Positions 12,411-24,235 are shown, numbered from the stretch's first letter. The stretch: 64,000 bases of DNA from Macrobrachium rosenbergii (GCF_040412425.1 NC_089743.1:81602471-81666470); one strand, 5' to 3'. Translations and numbers: made by a program. Notes: generated by a model from the sequence alone, not told the origin.

Positions 12411-14405
12411 ATTTGAAAGTTATATGAAAATTTCCAACAAAAAATTACAAGGATTGAGATAAAATCCTAAATATTTTCACCGAAAACGAGTAAAAATATG
12501 AAAACTAATTTTAAAGCTTGCATTTCGTCAAAACCCAGTAATAAATACGAAAAACCATAAGCCAACACAATTATCACAATTTGGCTAAGTTTAAATAACA
12601 TTTTCAGTAAAACTAAAAGATGCCGATACGCAGAATTATATCTATAATTTGTTTTTATCAACATCTTCAAGAGCATCATGACAGTTGATTTTGGAGCCAA
12701 ACCTATCCAGAGATCGGTATTCAGATGTGGCGTTAACATACCGTAGGTTTCATCCACAGTAAGGATGCTTTCACCGCCCACCCCCATAGCGTATTCCAAA
12801 ACCTTCATTAATCAATTTAAAAAAAAACAACTTTCCTGACAAATATTACATGCTCGAATATTCCCTATTTAAACACAGAATGATACATTCTTTGAAAATC
12901 AGCCGAATATCGTACTTACTAATACCAATTCATTGCTGCAAAAAATAAGACAGAAAAACAAAAATTTAAAAACACAACCACTAAAGAATAATGACGCTAA
13001 TAAACAGCGGAGTTGCATAATTTAAACACACACGCGTACCTACATATACGAAGAAGATTTAAACTAGTTTTACAGATGGGAGTAACCACACCGCATTAAT
13101 AATATTCACTTGACGGGTCGCCTCCAGGAAAGGATTTGTCTCTTGCTAAGGACAAAAAGAATAATTATGATAACGATGACATAATGATACATAAAGAGAG
13201 GTAAAGTGATTTTTCTCATTTGCGTGTATGGTTAAAAGATTCTGTCTTGACAGAGAGCCTTTAGTCTAAACTTAGTTTTAGCTGCGGACATAGTCATAAC
13301 AATATTAATTTTATCTGGAATAGACAAGAAGCTCATAAAATATTCGGGGTATTTTTGGAGAAGCGGCAGCTAACTAAATGGCGTAAGAATATGACAGATT
13401 CAACCTGACATACTCCAGGACTATTTCTGTAATTTAACATCCGTGAAATTGGGGTTTTCTGAGCAGGGAATCGTTGGAATATTGTTTTATTAAAAGGGAT
13501 AACCTCGGAAGAAAGCTTTACTTAAACTATTATCCAGGCAATTCAGGTTTACTAAAACTGATAGGTAATGAAATGTATATTCAAATAAGTAAAATTAATG
13601 ATTTCTTCAACAGAATACTTGGCGTGAAATTTCAGATTCATTCCACAATTTCGCACCTAACAACGCAAATCACGAAAAAAATCAGGGAGAGAGTATTCTA
13701 CAGGTTCATTACAGTTACAGACAAGTTTTAAATACTAAAATTACGAGAACATACAGCGTAGTATGAAAAATACCGAGGTATTTAAGTAATCATCCCATAT
13801 GGATGGTTGGACGAAGTTTTATTTCTTTAAAGCTATTATACTGTATATCTTAATAAGGGGTACTTTACTATTTAAGCCGGCTTTGGATAGTGACTTCTAA
13901 AATACTCAGGTCTATATCTAGATATCACAACTCGAATACTTCGAACTTCAATCCCAAGAATGGTTACTCGAGTACTCAAGAGTCATCAATGACGCTGTGA
14001 GGTTTCTACACACTATAAGGGCAAAGAAGGGAAAACTATCATTCGTGTTTATTCATTGTTAAGAGAGAAGACAAAACGCCTCATAAAAATAACAAACTCA
14101 CTTTTTCACAAGACGAGCATCTAAGCGACCTGGGGGGAACAGGACCCTTTCCGATTGGTATTCATGAGTATTATTAGAGTTTCTAAATAAAGAATCAACG
14201 TGAAGATACACGTTTGCGAAGGTAAATTAACAAGAACATATTTCATCCTCATGAGACATTTATTTTCTTTCTTGCCTGGCTGTGAATTTCAACATTGTCC
14301 AGTTAGAGACAACAGATTTTTATATAATCTAAGGGATAAAAATGTGTGTGCGTGTATTATTAAAAAAAAGCTTTTTCAGTGAATATTTATATAATTTTCT
14401 GGATG
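12410..14405. other. Two kilobases of unique A+T-rich DNA, no gene supported
   Basis: The longest frame (minus strand, 12467-12808, 113 codons) has no recognisable domain, lies in A+T-rich sequence, and has no sequence support as an exon. No tandem or inverted structure seen. Confidence 0.55.
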
Positions 14406-14495
14406 TTTACTAATATATATAATATATGTATATATATATATTTATACACACACATATATATATATGCATATATATATGTATACGTGTATATATAA

Positions 14496-14581
<86 letters not shown>

Positions 14582-14610
14582 ATGTATATAAATATATATT
14601 ATATATATAA
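14406..14610. repeat. (TA)n with (TG)n microsatellite
   Basis: Degenerate TA/TACA repeats (14406-14500), a long TA tract (14500-14556), then TG repeats (14557-14582) and more TA. Confidence 0.95.
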
Positions 14611-14950
14611 AATTTTAATTACCCAAAAATGTTAACATTAATGTTAGATAATTTATTTTAAGTTAGTACTTGAGTAAAAATTAATACTTAAGCGTTTATT
14701 AAGAAAGAGGAGAACTATTCGGCCCGTTCTAGAAAATAAACCCAGAAATTTATTGTATCTAAGATAATACTTCTCCATACACATTTCCCCTTGCTAATAC
14801 AGAACAACACTAGAATATACAGCAAAGCTACACACGAAATTCCACTTTCCGATTAATTTTCTTTATATAAATCCTTCTCATGATGTTACTTATGATTAAA
14901 AACTCCTTTTCAAATTTGCTGCTTGATAATTGCCATATGTCAACTGTATA

Positions 14951-16680
14951 CTTTATTTCTTAGTTTTTTTGCACAATTATTATACATACGAGACTTACAA
15001 CCTATATACATGAAAATGAACTTTATTTATTAGTTTCTTTGCAAAATTATTATACATACGAGACTTACAACCTATATACATGAAAATGAACTTTATTTAT
15101 TAGTTTCTTTGCAAAATTATTTTATATACGAGACTTACAACCCATATCCATGAAACTGAACTTTATTTCTTAGTTTCTTTGCACAATTATTATACATACG
15201 AGACTTACTACCTATACAGATGAAACTGAACTTTATTTCTTAATTTCTTTCCACAATTATTTTACATACGAGACTTACAACCTATATAGATGAAACTGAA
15301 CTTTATTTCTTAGTTTCTTCCCACAATTATTATACATACGAGACTTACAGCCCATATACATGAAACTGAACTTTATTTCTTAGTTTCTTTGCAAAATTAT
15401 TTTATATACGAGACTTACAACCCATATACATGAAACTGAATTTTATTTCTTAGCTTCTTTGCACAATTATTTTACGTACGAGATTTACAACCTATATAGA
15501 TGAAACTGAACTTTATTAAATTCTTAGTTTCTTTCCACAATTATTTTACATACCAGACTTACAAGCCATATACATGAAACTGAAATTTATTTCTTAGTTT
15601 CTTTGCGCAATTATTATACATACGAGACTTACAACCCATATACATGAAACTGCTGAACTTTATTTCTTAGTTTATTTGCACAATTATTTTACATACGAGA
15701 CTTACAGTACAACACTTATACATGAAACGGAACTTTATTTCTTAGTTTCTTCGCACAATTATTATACATACGAGACTTACAACCTATACACATGAAACTG
15801 AACTTTATTTCTTAGCTTCTTTGCACAATTATTTTACGATTTCTTAGCTTCTTTGCACAATTATTTTACGATTTCTTAGCTTCTTTGCACAATTATTTTA
15901 CGATTTCTTAGCTTCTTTGCACAATTATTTTATGTACGAGATTTACAACCTATATAGATGAAACTGAACTTTATTAAATTCTTAGTTTCTTTCCACAATT
16001 ATTTTACATACCAGACTTACAAGCCATATACATGAAACTGTAATTTATTTCTTAGTTTCTTTGCGCAATTATTACAAATACGAGACTTACAACCCATATA
16101 CATGAAACTGAACTTTATTTCTTAGTTTCTTCGCACAATTAATATACATACGAGACTTACAACCCATAAACATTAAACTGAATTTTATTTCTTAATTTCT
16201 TTCCAAAATTATTTTACATACGAGACTTACAACCCATATACATGAAACTGAACTTTATTTCTTAATTTCATTCCACAATTATTTTACATATGAGACTTAC
16301 AACCCATATACATGAAACTGAACTTTATTTGTTCGTTTCTTTGCGCAATTATTACACATACGAGACTTACAACCCATATACATGAAACTAAACTTTATTT
16401 CTTAGTTTCTTTGCACAACTATTATAAATACGAGACTCACAACCCATATACATGAAACTGAACTTTATTTTTTAGTTTCTTTGCACAATTATTATACATA
16501 CGAGACTTACAACCCATAAACATGAAACTGAACTTTATTTCTAATTTTTTTCGCACAATTATTATACATAAGAGAATTACAGCCCATATACATGAAACTG
16601 AATTTTATTTATTAGTTTCTTAGAGCAATGATCCCCCCTTTATTTTACGAACTAGACTTACAACCCATGCAAGTAAAATT
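14951..16680. repeat. 70-bp satellite array
   Basis: About 24 tandem copies of a 70-bp unit beginning CTTTATTTCTTAGTTTCTTT and containing ATACGAGACTTACAACC and ATGAAACTGAA. The first two repeat starts are at 15021 and 15091. Two features stand out. A 32-bp piece, TTTCTTAGCTTC plus the next 20 bases, is itself repeated four times at about 15804-15930. A multi-unit block with private variants (an inserted AAATTC and the word ATACCAGACTTACAAGCC) occurs twice, 458 bp apart (15511 and 15969). No open frame is maintained. Confidence 0.95.
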
Positions 16681-17265
16681 AAACAGAGCGACATCGCAAG
16701 GGGAGTTCAACGCCGCAGGCGCCAGACATTGTACCTGAGTCTCGAACTTAATCTCTCACCAATTTCTCCTGAGCAACCAGGCCAAATAAAGTAACGCGAG
16801 GTAACTAAAATAATAGTTCAATCAAGTTCTTCATAGTGAAATAAATATGTGTGTGTGCGAGCGCACGAGCAAATGAAGTTTCCACGAAAGATGAAGTTTA
16901 GTGACGTACGGAGACTGTACTAAGCAAAAAGCGATCAGAAGCAGTATCCTGTACTGCTAAGAATAAAGATTGGATATGTTTGTGAACTTGATACGATACT
17001 TTTATAAACATACGCAATCAAAGTATAATTCTATATATTAAAAAAAAATATTTGCAAGGTCACGATTTCTAACTAGTTAGTGAGCCGATAGTCTCAGTAT
17101 GACAACTATTCTTCTCTCTCTTTTTCTCTTATGCAGATAAGTTGACCATTCACGAGTTTTTCTTGTTCCTGGTGCATCTGAAAGTCCATCCACTCTCTTG
17201 AATAATTATAATGGAAAATTCCTGTACCTTTAAATTTAAAAATAAATATTTTCAGTTGTCAATCC
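16681..17265. other. Unique stretch downstream of the putative exon's donor
   Basis: If the exon at 17356-17562 is real, this is intron on the minus strand. No second exon is recognisable. Confidence 0.45.
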
Positions 17266-17296
17266 CTATCCCCAAACACCCATCTCTCTCCATATC

Positions 17297-17297
17297 A

Positions 17298-17332
<35 letters not shown>
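17297..17332. repeat. (CA)n microsatellite, (TG)n on the gene strand
   Basis: On the minus strand this (TG)n begins about 25 bases after the proposed splice donor, within the first intron. Confidence 0.95.
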
Positions 17333-17337
<5 letters not shown>

Positions 17338-17355
17338 AAAACTACCCATCGTCAC

Positions 17356-17562
17356 CCACCATGAATGTGCGAATCCTGGAGTGACCGAAGGCTGGCGCTG
17401 AAAGTTATAGGCCGCCGCAGCTGCTGCATGGGCGTGGGCGTGAGAATAAGCCTCAGGCTGTATGGGCGTGAACGCCGCTGCGCCCATTCCATAACCCAGC
17501 ATCGCTGTGTCAAGTCCATGTAAGGACATCAGCTGTTCCCTGGAACCGTACCAATCAGCCAT
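17356..17562 (-). CDS. Probable first coding exon of an unidentified protein
   Basis: Minus-strand frame starting at 17562 and encoding about 68 residues before a probable splice donor. The start context has A at -3 and G after the ATG, which is favourable. The peptide begins MADWYGSREQLMSLHGLDTA, then has a Gly/Ala segment (LGYGMGAAAFTPIQPEAY), a HAHAHAAAAAAY run at about residues 40-51, and ends near TPGFAHSW. Codon use is varied and third positions are GC-richer than in surrounding DNA. GT donors occur at 17359/17358 (exon end 17360) and 17355/17354 (exon end 17356). Frame beyond this point runs into a (TG)n tract. Gly/Ala/His-rich N-termini like this are common in arthropod developmental transcription factors, but no DNA-binding domain is visible and I cannot name the family. 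The GC-rich region upstream supports a real 5' gene end. It could still be a chance frame. Confidence 0.5.
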
Positions 17563-18700
17563 CTTGATATTTTTCTTTTTTTTATTTTCCGTGGAAAAAG
17601 GTGAGCCTTAAGGCGCTTACAAAACTCCAGTACACAAGAAAGGGGGAAAAAACACTCCCTATTCTATTCGAGTTTTTCTTTTTTTCTTACAACTGACGGT
17701 AACACCTTGGCTACCGGCAGAAAGAAGGTTGGCCGGACAAACGACTAAGTTTTCTTTGGTTTGGTATGTATCTTAAGCGGTCAAATGATCTGACAAAACT
17801 TGAACACAGAATCTCATCAAAATATCTAATCACCGGTTAAAACTCACGGACTGAATCACTCCAAGTAGCCTGTATTATGGACGCGAGTTTTGCGAGTACC
17901 AACACAGCATAAGAATCGACCCCCTCTTCGTAAAATGTTATGGTGACTGACGAGTCACCTGATAGGTCGGAGCGAATTATAACCAAGTGCGTTTCAGAAA
18001 AATTCGAAGTGGTGAGCACATTTCTGTTCCTCAAGCCACGCCGGTTCCTCTCCAAATCAAAACCCGACGATACGAGTTACGCTAAATGCCACTTGGAAGG
18101 GGATGGTCTTCTTCCGGCGACCGCGTGTGTGCGTATGTTTAGCGTCACCGAGAGTCTGTGTCTTTCGGGTCTGCGTAACGCCTGGGTGACTGTGTCCCTT
18201 GGACCGTTTAAACAGGTAACTGCTATTGTTCCTCACTTTTTCCAAGTCCTCTTGATTACAGACGACTATCTTCTCTAAGACACTGCTATTTCTGTCATTC
18301 TCACCTCTAACTGACACACCAAAGGAAGACCGAGTTATGTCGTCCCTCGCTTGCAGAGGAGATGAGACGCCTAATTTGAGAGAAATCAGCGTTACAAATT
18401 AGTGACAATCACAGGTTTCCTACTTGAATGTCTATCCACTTGCTTCGTTGGACTGAATGGACGACGGTGTTCCCCGGCGAAAAAACTCCGCGGATTTTAT
18501 CGCAAACCTCCTGGGAGAGAGGAGATAATTGCAACTTGAATTATTGCAACAATTTTCTCGGCTGGCTTGTTCCTCTCATACCAATCTCTTCTGTGGAACA
18601 GACCTCTCTGCGTAAGAAAATCCAGTTCTCAGTAAAATTTGCACATCCATTTATGTCAGTGACTTCAACTGATCACAAAAAACCTAAGAATTTCACGTGA
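17563..18700 (-). other. Candidate 5' UTR or upstream region of the 17.5-kb exon
   Basis: Microsatellite-free, mixed-composition DNA directly upstream of the start codon on the minus strand. Several frames of 60-112 codons overlap on both strands (for example 17940-18278 plus and 18057-18317 minus), none with a recognised domain. A further upstream exon cannot be excluded. Confidence 0.35.
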
Positions 18701-21000
18701 CGTTTAAACAACGTTGCAGCGGCGACCACAGACTGCACTGCATAGTGAGTTACGAAGAAATCGTCTCTGGTTCGCAATAACGACGGTGGAGATGAAGGTA
18801 AGACGATGCCTGGCCAGGGAAGCGGCGAGAGAAGAGCAAATCAGCCCCATCGGCAGAGCCCTCACAGGTGCATAGCAAGACTTCCTTTCTTCCTCTTCAA
18901 GTTTTACGAGCTGGTCATTTCTTCTCGTCCTCCTCTTCTTCTTCTTCTTTTCTCGGGGGCCGTGAAAGTGGCGTAGTAAAGGACGCTAAGCGGAAACGTT
19001 TTACTGCTGTTCACCGGTGTTTTATAGTCTGATGCACTGCTCTATAATAACACCACCGCCACCTTTTGTTACCTGGGGTACCAATTGACTACTTCTGGTG
19101 CCACACGTTTCCTAACTGTTCTCTCTCCTTCTTCTGGGAAGCGCATTGAGCTCCGGTTAGATGATGTTCACGATGGCGATGAAAAGGAAAAGAGTAAATC
19201 CTCATTCACACTTTTATGGCGCCATTTGAGTATGAACTACTGTTTAGGCTAAGGAGCATATTCGATGGCCTAATTCTGGAATTTCAAGGACTATGTCATT
19301 TCTAAGACGCTGGAGCAATTCCTTTTCACTGCGAATTTCATGGCAACTTACCCTACAAGGGTCAATCTCCCTGTTTATTTATTAAAACAAATTTTATACT
19401 GTAGCTTAGTGTATCAAAGTTTTCATAAATTCAAAATAATATTTCACTTCCTATTGTAAACAAGAGCAACATATTCTGGAAATCCACTTCTTTTCTTAAA
19501 TGCCTCCTTATCACTTGCATTCCAGGATCAAAATACAAGTTTATTTCCGGTCGAATACCCAACAGCGGAGATGCAAAATACGCATGTGGTTACAACCAGT
19601 TGGCACTCGTGTAAAGGTCTCGTACTGGACTGGCAAGGGGTAGGAGTGTTGGAGGGAACGAAGGAGGAGGGGAGTACGAGGAGGGTCAAGGGGTCACAAC
19701 AAGGCCACTGGCCTAGCTGCTGTTCTCCCAAGGGCGTCCGATCATCACTTGATGAGAAAGCAACACAGAAACACGTGTCTCGTTGACTGGGCGGGCATCA
19801 CCACAAACTACAACTACCAGCTCCAGCTCGCGTCATCAGCGCTCATGCCCAGGTCAGGTTTGCAGTGCGTGGCGTACGTGGCACGGCGCGTGCCCGACGT
19901 GCGTGATAGTCGTCGGTGTCACATACACACACACACACACCCACTCACATTCACAGTGTCGCGGGCGGTATTCCGGGCGTGTGTGGGACGTGACCTGTGG
20001 ACGGGCGAATGTCACGTGTGTTGGAGGCCGTGTAGCGACTGACAAGCAGTTCGCGGCGCCCTCGTGGCATGAAGAGGCGGGGCCAGGGGGCGGCTTAGGC
20101 ACTCTGCCACCCCAAGACACACAAACACACTAACTTCACTCGCAAACGCAGAACGCTTTCGATGGGCGCCGGCCAAGAAGGACGACGAAGACTGAGGAGG
20201 CGACGACGGTAGACAGTGCGTGGTATGGGCGTCGCAGTCACCACACCTGAGTGTTAACGAGAGTCTCTCGTGGGGAGAGACATAGAGGACTGAACGGTGT
20301 GTGTGGGGGCTTGCCCGTGACACGACTGGCAAATGAGTGAGGATGAGCAAAGGGGCAGGCGGTGGGGGCGGTACGAAAGGGGTGGAGCGCCGATTCTCCC
20401 CGGCCAAACAAAACACACCTCAGGGAAGGGGGAGGGGCGTCGCCCCCGTCGCCGCTTCATTCATCATCCAGTAGCAAACGAGATACCTTTCCTCAGGATG
20501 TTTCGCGGATGTTGTCATCGTCGCATAATTAATCATCATTACTGTTTTCCTCATCAATATGAACGTTTCTAGGAAGCAAAGCAAGGCATTTCACGAACAC
20601 ACGCCCTGCCGAGGGAAAGAAGCATAAGAGACACAAGGAGCTGGGAGGCTCTAAAGGTGGAGTCACGCTACAAAGGGCGGAGCTAAGGGCTTATACACGG
20701 ACAGAGCTCCGCCCCATCGGGCCAAGACATGACACTCCCACAAACGTACGAACACATCCAGAACAGTCCTGCCCTTCAACACTAGACCGAGTTGGGTCCA
20801 CGTCTCCACTTGCCTGGCAAAGGCGGTCTCCCCACCGACATGAACGCACGCGCTCGTCTGTGCTTGCTCGCTCTCTCTCCGTAACTTCGCTCTCAGTCCG
20901 ACTGCTGTTGCTCCAAGGCCTCACTCAGTGACTCTTTAGGACAAATACCTTGTGACAGAATCGCATCGCGACGATGATAATCCTCGGTGGATTCCCGACT
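18700..21000 (-). promoter_or_regulatory. GC/CpG-rich, microsatellite-poor candidate promoter region
   Basis: This is the longest CpG- and GC-rich block in the window. It contains GC-box-like words (GGGGGCGGC near 20088; GGGGGCGG near 20364), palindromic CACGTG E-boxes (near 19773 and 20013), and a perfect inverted repeat GGCACG-GCG-CGTGCC at 19880-19894. On the minus strand CTATAAAAC at about 19020-19028 could be a TATA box, and GTATAAGC near 20690 is a weaker one. A (CA)n patch lies at 19922-19941. The assignment rests on composition and position upstream of the minus-strand exon. No transcription start site is defined. Confidence 0.35.
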
Positions 21001-22254
21001 GCATGATGGAATTTCTCCCTTTGTTATAGACATCGTTTAACTCCGAACCGTTTTCTTTGCCAACGATCCGTCAAGGAAGCACCGCCGGAGGAGCATGACA
21101 GACGGCGCCTATCACTTTACCTGCAGTCGATCAAATAATTCTCGTAGTAAGTCATTTCCAACATTATATTACATCAAGAGATACAGTCAGTCAAACTGAT
21201 ATTACACTTATCCTATTCCCAATTTTTCTTGCACAAACTGGGGCCTTGATTCATGAGATAAATGGTCGTAACTTTCGAGAAAACGCTTCAAGCACATTCT
21301 TAATATAATCACTTTCACTGTTTGCGTTGTTTTTATTTTTAGTGTTTGATTGCAGGAATCGTTCCAGTTCATTAAACAAAAAAGTTGAAAAAGGTCATTT
21401 TTACTTACATAAAAGTAATATATAATTTCGTCAAGCGAAATTAACGAAGGGTCTCGCGTAATGTTTTCAGGGAAAGTGAACTTGATATATATTTTCTCTC
21501 GCCTTCATAAAAACAATACATAAAATGGCAGTGTTCAAGGGGAAGATTTACCCTTTTCCTGTATTATTCATAGCATACATAACACATAACCTCCTATCTT
21601 GATTAAATTACATTTTCACAAAATTCAAAGAATAATAAAACATTAATAACATGAATGCTTAACCTTTTCGTCAAAGCCCGTAAGATAACAATACTGAGAA
21701 TCACTTTCCCGCACAGTTTGCTTCTAAAATACCGAATTTGTCATCGCTTCCAGAACCCATTCATACGTCAATCACTATCTTCAAAAAAAAAAAGGACACT
21801 CAAATAATTCTATTATGCTAATTTCCTTTATTTCTCCCTTTCTTTCCTGACAGGCGGGTTACGGTTTCTGCATCCGCGTCGATCTCCAAAACAGAAAGGA
21901 AAAAAAAAATGCAACCAAGAAATTTATAGCAATGATTAACTAGGAATTTTGGTGTGGTGGTTAGGAGGTAAATAAATAGATGTAAATCCTTTTTCAAACA
22001 CATCCAAAACATTCATGATGATAATGACTGTTATAAAAAAATAAAGTAATTGTGGCTAAAATAATCCCCACAATACAATCAGCAGTGAATTATTCTATCA
22101 TCATAGCACCTGAAAACAGCCAACATAACAAGAATACAATATGCAAAGCTTCCCTGGCTCTTTGATTATAAAAATAGCAACAAATCTAAAAGGAAGAACA
22201 ACAATAATAAAACATTTTTAGAAACACCAGAGACAGTATATACTAACCAAACTT
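21001..22254. other. Unique A+T-rich stretch, no gene seen
   Basis: Composition returns to A+T-rich. A poly-A run lies at about 21783-21793. No repeats or coding segments recognised. Confidence 0.55.
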
Positions 22255-22260
22255 GTATGT

Positions 22261-22335
<75 letters not shown>
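22255..22335. repeat. (TA)n microsatellite
   Basis: Long TA tract with one ATAATA interruption near its start. Confidence 0.97.
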
Positions 22336-22338
<3 letters not shown>

Positions 22339-22458
22339 TATAAGAAGGCCCATAAAACACTATTTGAACGTTGAAACCATATATTTCGGGCACTTGCTTC
22401 TGTGCCCTGTTCACTGGTAGAATATTCATATTACACTGTAGTATTACAGGAAAAGACA

Positions 22459-22462
<4 letters not shown>
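22336..22462. mobile_element. Short dispersed-type segment between two (TA)n tracts
   Basis: A 127-bp segment flanked on both sides by (TA)n. It contains a perfect hairpin, GGGCAC-TTGCTTCT-GTGCCC, at about 22388-22407. I recall the surrounding words (CCATATATTTCGGGCACTTG) from repeated sequences in other invertebrate genomes. The family is unverified and no target-site duplication is readable inside the TA flanks. Confidence 0.35.

Positions 22463-22525
<63 letters not shown>
22463..22525. repeat. (TA)n microsatellite
   Basis: Long TA tract closing the segment at 22336-22462. Confidence 0.97.
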
Positions 22526-22530
<5 letters not shown>

Positions 22531-22564
22531 CACATATATACACAACCACAATTCATCAGAAACT

Positions 22565-23065
22565 TTAAAATACATCAATGAACATCCCTTATAACCTAAT
22601 ACCGTATGCGGAACGTAACTCGAATCAATTACAGTTGTTCGAAAAGTTAAATATTCTGCGTGCATTTTTCACAGAGTTGTGACATCAAGCACAAGGATAT
22701 CTAGAAAAATCAATGGCTTAATAATTACAACGAAGCCAAATAGTCGTGCTGTGGTGATTCCAATGTGTAAAGCAAAGAATCTCATGGAAATTTTTGCAAT
22801 TATAGTTGTGTCAGAGTCTGCAATCTATGTGTGTCAAGGAAACCAGATATATGAATTTAACAAAAAACTTGGCTAAACAGCGCAGAAAGTAATGTTATTC
22901 AGCGAAGATAACACTTCACATTAAGATGCCGAATTATGCATGCCTGGCCATTTATAACCTAAGACTTCGACCTCTTCAGAATATCCTGGAATACTGTTCC
23001 GTTAAAAACTACTCAGTGAAGTTGCAATGAGGTCACTGATTTAACATGGATGGTAATGCACATTT
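22565..23065. other. Unique stretch, no gene seen
   Basis: A+T-rich DNA. A 65-codon plus-strand frame (22679-22876) has no recognisable motif. Confidence 0.55.
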
Positions 23066-23202
23066 ACTAAGTAAAAATACACACTTATGTATATGAGCAA
23101 GACTGTATTTATCAAAATACAAAAATGATTAAAAATAGGACCTTTCAACCGTTTGATAAATACAACCTTGCTCACATACATAACTGTGGATTTTTACTTA
23201 GT
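23066..23202. mobile_element. MITE-like hairpin element, 137 bp
   Basis: Terminal inverted repeats of about 50 bases: the left arm begins ACTAAGTAAAAATAC and the right arm ends in the complementary ATTTTTACTTAGT. Both arms contain TTATGTATRTGAGCAAG and TGTATTTATCAAA words. The loop is about 35 bases. No open frame is present. The word CATACATAACTGTGGATTT in the right arm recurs in the hairpin at 25530-25711, suggesting related elements. The palindrome is directly visible; the MITE assignment is inference. Confidence 0.7.
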
Positions 23203-23340
23203 ATTTCCGGTCACAGTATAGTGATGCACCATAGATAAAGATAGTATGTATAGCGTAGCCACTAACCAGCTTTTGCCTATATTGATAAACAACATTATTC
23301 TAAGCTGGTTGCAGGATGAATGACCATAAATACCCATGAC

Positions 23341-24235
23341 TAACAAGTGAGCTTATTTATTGTGAACTGTTATCATAAATGTGAAAACACTCATGTATAC
23401 AGTGTACAGAAAGCATTTGATTGTATTAACTCCATTGCTGTAGGGCCGACTGTGCCCTGTGGTTTATTCTGTATCCAGTTTCTAGCCGTTATTTTTTTAT
23501 TAGTCATCTTTCTTTGGCTATGCTGTGCCATTCAGGCTTAAACTATTCAATTAAATACAACTGCCATCAGAAATGGTAACTACGCACAGTAAGAAACCCG
23601 ATTTAAAATAAACGCGCAACTAAGCAATTGGTTCTGCTGCTTAGTGCGACGTAACCTAGCCAGATATATGCTCCAATTATAATGTCACCGATTTCGAATA
23701 AAGCAACGACCAAAGAGTAAGGACAAATAACAGATTCAGCCTCTAAAACAATAGAAAATCACATATAAAAACAGCTGCGTAGATAACACCACCATCATAT
23801 CCTCACCTATCATATCGGATGATGAACCACAATCATACAGGAAGAACCTCTCCAGTGGCTATCGCGTTGAGCGCCCTCTCACTCACCTCAGTTCGCATCC
23901 TGGGGTGGGAAGTGGGTTTCATCATCTCACAATTCGGATTTCAGGGGTATTCAGTGGAAAATGTATCCCGGAATACTGGGAAATCGTCAAGTTAAAGCGG
24001 TAACTTTGTTGGCAGTCGTATTTAATTATCTTAGTTTAAGTCTGAATAGCACATCATAGCCAAAGAAAGGTGATTAATAAAAATAATGGCTAGAAACTGG
24101 ATGCAGAATGAATCACAGGGCAAAGTCGGCCTCTACAGCAATGAAGTTAGTACAATCAAATGCTATTCTGTACACTGTACATGACTGTTTTCACAGTCAT
24201 GAAAACAGTTCACAATAAATAAGCTCACTTGTTAA
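23341..24235. mobile_element. Long inverted-repeat (foldback-like) element, ~895 bp
   Basis: Two arms of about 226 bases in opposite orientation, 23341-23567 and 24010-24235, surround a 440-bp centre. The left arm starts TAACAAGTGAGCTTATTTATTG and the right arm ends with its complement. Both contain GATTGTATTAACT-like, GGTTTATTCTG-like and GGCTATG words, diverged by substitutions and small indels. The arms have no open frame. The centre carries a tRNA-like fragment at 23852-23915. Alternatives are a foldback transposon or a simple inverted duplication around a SINE. Confidence 0.75.
23852..23915 (+). mobile_element. tRNA-like SINE head fragment
   Basis: Contains an A-box-like TGGCTATCGCGTTGAGC and, about 34 bases later, a B-box-like AGTTCGCATCC, spaced as in a pol III internal promoter. 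The following TGGGGTGGGAAGTGGG is not part of a tRNA acceptor stem. It is best read as a degenerate tRNA-derived SINE head and not a functional tRNA gene. Confidence 0.5.

Noticed and set aside
12467..12808. 113-codon minus-strand frame with hydrophobic segments (possible membrane protein)
   Set aside because: The hydrophobicity follows from A+T-rich codons. No splice signals, recognised motifs or sequence evidence of expression.
15804..15930. Four perfect-looking 32-bp repeats as an independent element
   Set aside because: They are a fragment of the 70-bp satellite unit amplified in place, so they are reported within that array.
23852..23915. Functional tRNA gene
   Set aside because: A- and B-box-like words are present but no cloverleaf with a paired acceptor stem can be formed. 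The heads at 49380, 57683 and 60327 were rejected as tRNA genes for the same reason.
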